Made by a program: the position numbers and the translations under genes. DNA of 11,006 nucleotides from Anaerolinea sp. (GTDB lineage Bacteria > Chloroflexota > Anaerolineae > Anaerolineales > Anaerolineaceae): positions 1 through 11,006 of the forward strand of contig JAIWNK010000153.1 of assembly GCA_020216845.1 (NCBI GenBank), read 5' to 3'. This document shows, in pieces, positions 5,227-11,006 of the stretch (position 1 is the stretch's first letter; each line of letters opens with the position of its first letter). The notes under the pieces were generated by a model. That model worked only from the letters and a program-made list of their open reading frames with translations. It was not told where the DNA came from and made no database searches.

Positions 5227-6599
5227 GGGATGTTTTCCGGAACAGGGGTGAGGAAGTAGATGGTGCGGTAAGAGCTCCAGGAGACGTAATCATCTTCACT
5301 GTAGCCCAAATCAATCCAATATTTATCAGAAAAGCCATAGCCCCAATCGGCAATCAGGCCAATGCCATAATCGGGCACGTAGAGCTGCTGACCGGCCATC
5401 CAGCCATACCAGCTTTGGTCAACCGCGATGATGCCGCGGCGCAGTGTCAGGCCGCTGGCGGTGATGTCGTTGCAAAAGCTGCGGTTGCCTTGCCCGCAGG
5501 GGCTGTAGGAGGTGATGTAGACATTGACGGCTCGCCAATATTCGATTGGGCCGTTGGGGGTGTCGAGCGTGCGCACAACAACCTGCGTGCCATAACCGAT
5601 TTTTTCGTCTACGGGGGGGCTAATCAACCAGGATTCTTCGCTCAGGCTGGCGACTTGTTGACCGTCTTCGTAGCGCTGGCGCTCTCGGGTAAGCTCAACG
5701 CCAAACTGGCCAGGGGTGACGATGCTGCGCTGGTCTAGCTCGGTGTTGGGGTCGGCAACATATTGCTTGCCGTAGGGGATCAGTTTTTGTTGCAGGGTGA
5801 GTGTTTCGTGGACGCGCACGATGCGGATTTGCCCATCCCCTGGCAGGGGCTGATCGGCGGCGGGAATGCTGTAATCGAGGCCGAGCAGTGGCAGGCCGAT
5901 TTCGGCCAGGGCTTCGCCAATCGTTTCGGCAGCGGAGGCGGCCTGGATGGTTTGTCCTTGCACCTGAATGGTGAGCGGGGTGGCACGTTGCAGGGTGACT
6001 TGCAGCGGGGTGCGCAGGGGGGTGTTGCTGGGCAAGGAAAGCCGATCGGCTGTGCCAAGTTGCACACCGTTTTGCCACAGGGCCTGGCCAAGCGTAGCGG
6101 CGCTGGAAGAGAAAGCCTGGGTTTGGTCGCCAAGCTGCACCTGAATGGGGATGGCGCGGCGCACTTGCAGCAGATAGGCGGGCTGAGGCGGCAGGGTGAC
6201 CTGTGGATCTATCACCTGGCTGTTGAAAAGTAACTGATCGCCTTTGCCCAGGCTGACCCCGGCTGCGGATAGCCATTCGGCTGGCTGACGGCTGTGGCTG
6301 AGCAGTTGATAGCGTTGTGCCTCGGGTTCCACCCAAAGCCAGACTTGGCGGGCGCGTTGCAGGTGTATTTGCATGCCGGGCCGCAGCAGGGTGGTTGGGG
6401 CTGGCTCCAGGGTGTCTTGTGGGCCAATGGCGATGTTGGCCCTGGCAAGCGCAGCGCCAACGGTCAGGGCGGTTGTGCGCAAGGTTTGCGGCTGATCATC
6501 GATCAATAAGGTGACGGTGCGTGGGATTTGCCAGAGCAGTGTTAGGATGGTGAGCAATAGCAGGCTGCCAATGAGCAGCAAAGTTTGTTTACGGTTCAT
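5211..6599 (-). CDS. YabE-like cell-wall protein: membrane anchor, DUF348 repeats, G5 and 3D domains
   Basis: A 462-residue secreted or anchored protein. Residues 1-5 are basic (MNRKQ), followed by a hydrophobic helix (6-24) that serves as signal anchor. Four ubiquitin-like DUF348-type units follow, roughly at 28-83, 87-148, 151-206 and 209-263, each with a TLRTTALTVGAALARANI-like or ETIGEALAEIGL-like core. A G5 domain spans about 266-345. The C-terminal 3D domain (about 358-450) has its three aspartates: D394 in IIAVD, D418 in LIADWG and D430 in YWIDLGY. 3D domains share the double-psi barrel of MltA-type lytic transglycosylases, and YabE/Rpf-like proteins act on peptidoglycan; wall remodelling is the likely role. 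It directly precedes rsmA, as yabE does (with rnmV between) in Bacillus. The ATG at 6599 has no Shine-Dalgarno. Two cysteines (C368, C376) may form a disulfide in the 3D domain. Confidence 0.86.
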   Translation of the reverse strand: MNRKQTLLLIGSLLLLTILTLLWQIPRTVTLLIDDQPQTLRTTALTVGAALARANIAIGPQDTLEPAPTTLLRPGMQIHLQRARQVWLWVEPEAQRYQLLSHSRQPAEWLSAAGVSLGKGDQLLFNSQVIDPQVTLPPQPAYLLQVRRAIPIQVQLGDQTQAFSSSAATLGQALWQNGVQLGTADRLSLPSNTPLRTPLQVTLQRATPLTIQVQGQTIQAASAAETIGEALAEIGLPLLGLDYSIPAADQPLPGDGQIRIVRVHETLTLQQKLIPYGKQYVADPNTELDQRSIVTPGQFGVELTRERQRYEDGQQVASLSEESWLISPPVDEKIGYGTQVVVRTLDTPNGPIEYWRAVNVYITSYSPCGQGNRSFCNDITASGLTLRRGIIAVDQSWYGWMAGQQLYVPDYGIGLIADWGYGFSDKYWIDLGYSEDDYVSWSSYRTIYFLTPVPENIPWILP

Positions 6600-6605
6600 A
6601 GGTTG

Positions 6606-6611
6606 ATTCTA
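6606..6611 (-). promoter_or_regulatory. Possible -10 box of the YabE-like gene (leaderless geometry)
   Basis: TAGAAT (6611-6606, - strand) lies 6 nt before the ATG at 6599, the same geometry as in the yqeB gene, and no ribosome-binding site is present. No convincing -35 hexamer is found at 16-18 bp, where the tRNA-Phe terminator stem lies. The call is tentative; read-through from tRNA-Phe is the alternative. Confidence 0.35.
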
Positions 6612-6647
6612 ACATAAAAAACTCCCTCGTTTGGACGGGGGAGTTTT
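6612..6647 (-). terminator. Intrinsic terminator downstream of tRNA-Phe
   Basis: On the - strand, starting 4 nt after the tRNA 3' end, a 12-bp stem (6647-6636 with 6629-6618, AAAACTCCCCCG against CGAGGGAGTTTT, one G-T wobble) closes a 6-nt loop. It continues into a run of six T (6621-6616). It should end the tRNA-Phe transcript and any read-through from the SNF2/SWIM genes, only about 15 bp before the YabE-like start. Confidence 0.88.
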
Positions 6648-6651
6648 ACTG

Positions 6652-6724
6652 TGCCGAGGAACAGGATCGAACTGTTGACCCCACAATTTTCAGTCGTGTG
6701 CTCTACCAACTGAGCTACCTCGGC
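6652..6724 (-). tRNA. tRNA-Phe (anticodon GAA)
   Basis: A 73-nt cloverleaf on the - strand. Acceptor arms GCCGAGG and CCTCGGC pair perfectly with an A discriminator. The D arm is GCTC AGTTGGTA GAGC, the anticodon stem CACGA/TTGTG (one G-T) with loop CTGAAAA places GAA at 6691-6689, and the T arm is AACAG TTCGATC CTGTT. CCA is not encoded. It is a single-gene unit with its own promoter and terminator. Confidence 0.96.
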
Positions 6725-6735
6725 AAGTGACAGTG

Positions 6736-6764
6736 ATTTTACCCGCACCCGGCGAATGTGTCAA
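6736..6764 (-). promoter_or_regulatory. Promoter of tRNA-Phe, overlapping the upstream stop codon
   Basis: On the - strand, TTGACA (6764-6759), a 17-bp spacer and TAAAAT (6741-6736) form a near-consensus promoter. The TGA stop codon of the SWIM gene (6763-6761) is part of the -35 hexamer. The predicted start near 6729 leaves a leader of only about 5 nt before the tRNA. Confidence 0.85.
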
Positions 6765-7681
6765 GGTTCGCGCGAGGCGTCGGTTTCTTCTTCGGGGGGC
6801 AGGCCAAAATCGCCATAGGCCAGGCTGAGTGCAGCCTGGGTGATGGCCTGGTAGCTATCCTCCAATTGACCGCGCAGGGTGATGCTGCTATCGGTTTCTG
6901 GCTCGCCCAGGCGTTGCAGGATGGGTTGGATGAGGGCCGGGGGGCGGATGGAGACGGAAAAAGTTTGCAGCTCGGCTCCAATTTCCCAAAAGCGTTGGGC
7001 GTCGCTTTCCAGTGCTGGGCCGGTTTCTTCAACCGGCGTTGGGATTGTCGGTGCGGCTTCTGGCTGACTGATGCCATTGCCGGTGCGGCGGGCGCGCAGG
7101 GCAGCCAGGATTTGCTCTTGGGTGCGTCCGCGCAGGCGAAAGAGCAGGAAGGGGTCTTCATCGAAACGTTCGCCAAGGATGTAGTGCGTTGCGGCAACGT
7201 GCTTGCATGGGTTGGCATAGTCGGGGCAAGAGCAGGTTGTGAGCAGGTCGTTGACCTGGGTGGGAAAGAGGCTAACGCCAGCTGTTGAGAAGGCTTCTTC
7301 AATCTGATCGGGCATTTCGCCGGCCAGGAGCTGCGCGGCAAACAAGGCCTGGTCTACCAACACATCCAAAACGCGTTCCCATTGGACATCGGTGAGCGGG
7401 GTGACGCTGATGGAAACTTTGTAGGGCGCAGGACGAGAGCCTTGCACGCGGGCAAACACCCCGTGCGAGGTTTCTTCCAGGGAGAGCACTTGCCCGGCAC
7501 GGGCGTAATATTTGCCGCGCGCCAGGCGGCGGCTATCCATCAGCCGTTCCAGGGCGGCAATCCAGCGGCGTGCCCACCAGTTTTTGGCAAAGTCACCGCG
7601 CTGACTGCGGGTTTGAATGCCGCCGCGTGCTTTGCGTGGGCGCATGCCCCAGGCAGTGTTTTCGTTGCGCTTTTCAACCAT
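6761..7681 (-). CDS. SWIM zinc-finger protein paired with the SNF2 helicase
   Basis: A 306-residue protein with a central SWIM zinc finger, CSCPDYANPCKH, giving the CxC...CxH ligand set (C150, C152, C159, H161 counted from the chosen start), followed by the usual VAATHYILGERFDEDPFLLF helix. The N-terminal region (KNWWARRWIAALERLMDSRR, LARGKYYARAGQV) is typical of the bacterial SWIM proteins encoded beside SNF2 helicases. The C-terminal third is acidic and low in complexity, without a recognised domain. SWIM fingers bind DNA or proteins, so the protein probably guides or regulates the helicase encoded just upstream. A GTG at 7687 is possible, but AAAGGA lies 7 nt before the ATG at 7681 and only 1 nt before the GTG, so ATG was chosen. 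The ribosome-binding site abuts the helicase stop codon (12-nt gap), indicating one transcript and coupled translation. Confidence 0.86.
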   Translation of the reverse strand: MVEKRNENTAWGMRPRKARGGIQTRSQRGDFAKNWWARRWIAALERLMDSRRLARGKYYARAGQVLSLEETSHGVFARVQGSRPAPYKVSISVTPLTDVQWERVLDVLVDQALFAAQLLAGEMPDQIEEAFSTAGVSLFPTQVNDLLTTCSCPDYANPCKHVAATHYILGERFDEDPFLLFRLRGRTQEQILAALRARRTGNGISQPEAAPTIPTPVEETGPALESDAQRFWEIGAELQTFSVSIRPPALIQPILQRLGEPETDSSITLRGQLEDSYQAITQAALSLAYGDFGLPPEEETDASREP

Positions 7682-7693
7682 GCTCACATCCTT

Positions 7694-10600
7694 TCATGGG
7701 GTGCTGCGCAGTTGCACCAGGTCGCGCAGTTCGTCGGTGGAAAGTTCGGTCAGCCATTGTTCGCCGCTGCCAATGATGGATTGGGCGAGGCCTTTCTTGC
7801 TTTCGATCAGTTCGTCAATTTTCTCTTCCAGCGTGCCGGCGACGACGAATTTGTGTACTTCGACATTGCGCTGCTGACCAATGCGGAAGGCGCGGTCGGT
7901 CGCCTGATCTTCAACCGCCGGGTTCCACCAACGGTCAAAGTGAAAGACGTGACTGGCGCGGGTCAGGTTGAGCCCCAGGCCACCGGCTTTGAGCGAGAGG
8001 ATGAAGAGTGGCGGGCCGTTCACGTCCTCCTGAAAACGACGCACCATTTCGTCGCGCAGGTGCGGGGGGGTGCCGCCGTGCAGGTATAACACGCTGCTGC
8101 CAAGGGCATTGGGCAGGTGTCGGGCGAGCAGGTGGCCCATTTCGGCAAATTGGGTGAAGATGAGGGCGCGTTCGCCGGTGGCAAGCAGTTCTTCCAGCAT
8201 TTCGATTAGCCGGTTGAGCTTGCCGCTGCGCCCATTGAGGGGGACAGTTTCGCTTTCGTGCAGGTATTGGGCCGGATGGTTGCAGATTTGTTTGAGCTGC
8301 ATCAGCAGGGTCAGCACCATGCCGCGCCGTTCCATTCCTTCACTGTTGGCAATCTGATCCATGGTGGTTTTGACCACGGCTTGATAGAGGGTGGCCTGTT
8401 CTTCACTCAATGTGCAGAATTCTTTGACTTCAATTTTTTCGGGCAGGTCTTGAATGACGCGTGGATCGGTTTTGACGCGCCGCAGGATGAAAGGCGAGAC
8501 CATTTTGCGCAGGCGCTCTGTGGCTTGGGGGTCGCCAAAGCGCTCGATGGGCAGGCCAAACTCGCGGCGGAAGCTGGCCTGATTGCCCAGGTAGCCAGGG
8601 TTGAGGAAGTTCATCAACGACCACAGCTCAGCAAGCCGATTTTCAACCGGCGTGCCGGTGAGGGCAAAGCGGAAGCTGGCGTTGAGCTTGCGGGCGGCTT
8701 GGGTTTGTTTGGCTGTTGGGTTTTTGATGTTTTGCGCCTCGTCGAGGATAACGCCATACCAGGCAATGGATTGTAGCAGATCAGCATCCAGGCGCAAGAG
8801 CGGGTAGCTGGTCAGCACCAGGTCGGCATGTTGGGCGGCGGCGGCAAATTCGCTGTTGCGCAATCGGTTGGCGCCCTGATGAAGCATCAGCCGCAGACTT
8901 GGGGCAAAGCGGGCGGCTTCGCGCTGCCAGTTGGTGACGACCGAGGTGGGGCAAACAAGCAAGGTTGGGCCAGGCAATTGACCGAGCGATTGTTGTTCAT
9001 GGACGAGGAGCGCCAGGGCCTGGATGGTTTTGCCGAGCCCCATGTCATCGGCCAGGCAGGCGCCCATGTTCCAGCGGCGCAAGAAGGCCAACCACGAAAA
9101 CCCATAGCGCTGATAGGGGCGTAATTGCCCGTTCAGTCCAGGCGGTTGAGGCAGCTCTTGCAGGCGTTCGGGTTGTGAGAGCCGTTCCAGCCAGTCGGCT
9201 ACCCACCCTTCGGCGCTGACATCGTCCAGTGGCAAGCCGCCTTGCTCATTTTGACTGTCCAGTGCGAGGCGGGCGGCTTCCAGCAGGTTCATTTCGCCTT
9301 TTTGGCGCTGTTTTTCCCAAAAACGAAGTGCGGCTTCAACCTGTTCAATATCCAACTGTACCCATTGACCACGGATTTGTACCAGGGGGGTTTTAAGCGC
9401 AGCCAGCGCCTCAAATTCTTGTCGGGTGAGGCGCGTTTCGCCAAGCGAAAGCTGCCACTCATACGCAATCAGGGTGGAAAGCTCTAGCTTGCCAGTTGGG
9501 GTCATGGCCTGACTTGGTTTGAGGTGCAGGCGTAGACCCAGGCGGGCATTGCGTTGATTCCACCAGGGCGGGGTGATCAGCCCAAAGCCGGCCTGTTCGA
9601 GCAGGGGCGCGGTTTGGCGCAGAAAAGCATAGGCTGTGGTTGTGTCAAGCGAAAGATGGGTGGGGCAGCGCGCTTGCAGACTTTGGCGCAGGGGCGGATA
9701 GAGCCGGGCAGCGTAGCCCAGCCCGCCCAACAAGCGCTCTTGGGGGGCTTGAAAGCGTTGGGACAGCTGCTTCAGGTTTTCGCTTTCGTTCCAAATCTCT
9801 TCGGCGCGAACGAGCAGGCTTGGGTCCTCTCTGGCCTGGAGCAAGAAGTGTAGTTTCCACTCGCCATCGCTTTCAGCGGGCGGTTCCAGTTGCAGGGCTA
9901 CGCGCGTGTTCTCATCACCTGCGGCGTGCAAGTAGCGCATCCAGGTTTGCAGGGTGTTGAACAGTTGATTCATCTGAGCCGCTGAGACGTGCGTGACGGT
10001 TGGGTCTTCTTGGAAGAGCGCCCAGAGCCAGCGTTCGAGCGGGGTTGTGCCTTCGGCTAACAGACGTTGTGAACGGGTGTTGCCCCAGGAACGCGCCAGG
10101 GCGTCACACATGCTGCTGAGGTAGGAATCGAGCAGGGAGCGCGGAGCGGGTGGGGGTGTTTCTGCACGGGCTGTGCTTTCGGCGCGGCAGATGGAGGGCA
10201 TGGCTGCGGTCAGTTTGGCCAGGCGCGGGCCATCCTGTGGCCCATCCAGAATTGGCTTCCAGCGAGCGTGGTAAAGGTTGCGGTTGGGGTTGACCGGTTG
10301 CAGGGTTGGCAGCACTTTTTGAGCGGCCAGCACTTCGAGCACCAGGTTGGAAACGTGACGCCAGTAGCGCGTGTCGCTGCCAAGCAGACAGCCCGGAGCA
10401 GGGTTTTCCTCGGGCAGGCTGACCAGGACGGTGAAAGCTTTGCGGGCCGGCAGCCACAAACCATTGACTTGCCAGTTGCTCAGGTGTGGTGGGGCGGGGG
10501 GCAGCTCGGGGTTGAGTTGTGGTGAGGGATAGGGGCGATTGCGCGAAGAGGGCAGGCTCAAGAGGACGTGATCGATTCGTGCGTCTTCTAGGGGGGTGCC

Positions 10601-10870
10601 GCTGCCCAGACGGGCGCGCAGTTCTGCCGGGTCGAGACAGCCCGGATGTGTGGGGGTGCGAGAGCGCCCAGAGCGGGCGTGCTTTTGCACCTCGTTGGTT
10701 TCAGCCCAGAAAAGGATGCCGTTCGCCTCACCGGGCTGCCAGTGTGCGTGTAAGACCCATCTTAGCAAGGATGTAAAAATCCCATCTGAAAAATAAAGGT
10801 TGGTTTTCTCGAGAGAAAAATTAGAAAACGCAGCCAGGCTGCGCAATTCGCTTATCCAGAAGTAATTCAT
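7694..10870 (-). CDS. SNF2-family DEAD/DEAH-type ATP-dependent helicase with SNF2-associated N-terminal region
   Basis: A large (1058-residue) ATP-dependent DNA translocase of the bacterial SNF2 family. The N-terminal half contains the SNF2-helicase-associated region, recognisable at WVLHAHWQP...GILFWAE (38-56) and around 440-520 (LGLRLHLKP, EWQLSLGE, LVQIRGQWVQLD). The two RecA-like lobes are intact: LRPYQRYGFSWL (583-594), Walker A DDMGLGKT (608-615), LVCPTSVVTNW, DEAQ box (710-713), LTGTPVENRLAELWSLMNFL from 737, ALIFTQF, SLKAGGLGLNLT (959-970), DRWWNPAVEDQATDRAFRIG and Q999. It is coupled to the SWIM gene downstream; such pairs are common in bacteria, with roles in DNA repair or chromatin-like remodelling that are largely unproven. 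The first 34-37 residues are unlike the family and their DNA is AT-rich. The ATG at 10870 overlaps a TATAAT, so the true start may be TTG 10846 or TTG 10768. Confidence 0.9.
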   Translation of the reverse strand: MNYFWISELRSLAAFSNFSLEKTNLYFSDGIFTSLLRWVLHAHWQPGEANGILFWAETNEVQKHARSGRSRTPTHPGCLDPAELRARLGSGTPLEDARIDHVLLSLPSSRNRPYPSPQLNPELPPAPPHLSNWQVNGLWLPARKAFTVLVSLPEENPAPGCLLGSDTRYWRHVSNLVLEVLAAQKVLPTLQPVNPNRNLYHARWKPILDGPQDGPRLAKLTAAMPSICRAESTARAETPPPAPRSLLDSYLSSMCDALARSWGNTRSQRLLAEGTTPLERWLWALFQEDPTVTHVSAAQMNQLFNTLQTWMRYLHAAGDENTRVALQLEPPAESDGEWKLHFLLQAREDPSLLVRAEEIWNESENLKQLSQRFQAPQERLLGGLGYAARLYPPLRQSLQARCPTHLSLDTTTAYAFLRQTAPLLEQAGFGLITPPWWNQRNARLGLRLHLKPSQAMTPTGKLELSTLIAYEWQLSLGETRLTRQEFEALAALKTPLVQIRGQWVQLDIEQVEAALRFWEKQRQKGEMNLLEAARLALDSQNEQGGLPLDDVSAEGWVADWLERLSQPERLQELPQPPGLNGQLRPYQRYGFSWLAFLRRWNMGACLADDMGLGKTIQALALLVHEQQSLGQLPGPTLLVCPTSVVTNWQREAARFAPSLRLMLHQGANRLRNSEFAAAAQHADLVLTSYPLLRLDADLLQSIAWYGVILDEAQNIKNPTAKQTQAARKLNASFRFALTGTPVENRLAELWSLMNFLNPGYLGNQASFRREFGLPIERFGDPQATERLRKMVSPFILRRVKTDPRVIQDLPEKIEVKEFCTLSEEQATLYQAVVKTTMDQIANSEGMERRGMVLTLLMQLKQICNHPAQYLHESETVPLNGRSGKLNRLIEMLEELLATGERALIFTQFAEMGHLLARHLPNALGSSVLYLHGGTPPHLRDEMVRRFQEDVNGPPLFILSLKAGGLGLNLTRASHVFHFDRWWNPAVEDQATDRAFRIGQQRNVEVHKFVVAGTLEEKIDELIESKKGLAQSIIGSGEQWLTELSTDELRDLVQLRSTP
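10804..10819. repeat. Short inverted repeat in the helicase 5' region
   Basis: TTTTCTC (10804-10810) and GAGAAAA (10813-10819) are perfect 7-nt inverted arms separated by GA. They lie between the putative promoter (10869-10897) and the family-conserved start of the SNF2 protein. This could be an operator or a small leader hairpin if translation starts downstream, or merely a chance palindrome in coding DNA if translation starts at 10870. Confidence 0.4.
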
Positions 10871-10897
10871 TATACCGCGAAATCTCGTCCAGGTCTA
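10869..10897 (-). promoter_or_regulatory. Putative promoter of the SNF2/SWIM unit
   Basis: On the - strand, TAGACC (10897-10892, four of six matches to TTGACA), a 17-bp spacer and a perfect TATAAT (10874-10869). The -10 box contains the first two bases of the ATG at 10870-10868, so a transcript started here cannot carry that codon. If the promoter is real, translation begins further downstream. Confidence 0.5.
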
Positions 10898-10989
10898 GTT
10901 TGCGAGTGATGGGCCAGCAATTCTCAATATGAAAAACAGGACAAAGAAAAGAGAAGCGAGGAGAAGGCAAATGTGGTAATCTTGTAAGT

Positions 10990-11006
10990 ATGTTAGAAGA
11001 ATTGAA
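10990..11006 (+). CDS. Possible start of a rightward gene (3' cut by window)
   Basis: ATG at 10990 opens a frame (MLEEL...) that is still open at the window edge, divergent from the SNF2 gene across an intergenic stretch of about 120 bp. A TAnnnT-type box, TAATCT (10977-10982), sits 7 nt before it, recalling the leaderless geometry of yqeB, but no -35 is evident. Only five codons are visible, so no product can be named. Upstream (10930-10970) the strand is strikingly purine-rich. A strong AGGAG at 10959-10963 instead serves a two-codon ORF at 10971-10979. Confidence 0.3.

Noticed and set aside
1..11006. CRISPR array, rRNA, transposase, integrase or prophage genes
   Set aside because: No regularly spaced repeats, ribosomal RNA sequence or recombinase motifs were seen on either strand; the tRNA genes show no attached duplicated 3' ends suggesting integration.

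Overview
The window reads as a compact, moderately GC-rich bacterial chromosome segment with ordinary housekeeping content and no sign of phage, plasmid, IS element or CRISPR. The gene set (YqeB-family protein, Roadblock/LC7 + V4R + response-regulator cluster, GT2 polyprenol-phosphate glycosyltransferase, DUF348/G5/3D cell-wall protein beside rsmA, SWIM/SNF2 pair) and a dispersed 'LSEAKD-type' palindromic repeat suggest Chloroflexota, most likely Anaerolineae. This placement is inference from protein flavour, not from an rRNA.

Left part (1-1580): the 3' end of glyS (glycyl-tRNA synthetase beta, anticodon-binding tail) runs rightward and converges on a leftward yqeB-like gene. A 14-bp perfect hairpin between them can terminate both. 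yqeB has a consensus promoter (TTGACA, 16 bp, TATAAT) ending only 7 nt before its ATG, so its mRNA is probably leaderless. To its right is a leftward tRNA-Gly(GCC)/tRNA-Cys(GCA) pair with its own sigma70-type promoter; it ends in a terminator hairpin that appears to be a degenerate dispersed repeat.

Centre (1676-4392): a rightward four-gene unit with 13-, 12- and 13-nt gaps encodes a Roadblock/LC7 protein, a V4R small-molecule-binding protein, a response regulator with an intact receiver and a degenerate GGDEF domain (GTDTF), and a GT2 polyprenol-phosphate mannosyltransferase-like enzyme. The first three look like one sensory/signalling module and are the most interesting part of the window. 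The last gene overlaps the 3' end of convergent rsmA by 18 bp.

Right part (4375-10870) is leftward. An SNF2 helicase and a SWIM zinc-finger protein form one transcription unit. tRNA-Phe(GAA) follows, with its -35 box overlapping the SWIM stop codon and with its own terminator. Next come a YabE-like wall protein (four DUF348-like repeats, G5, 3D) and rsmA, overlapping by 16 bp; the yabE-rsmA neighbourhood echoes Bacillus. At the right edge a rightward ORF may begin, divergent from the helicase gene.
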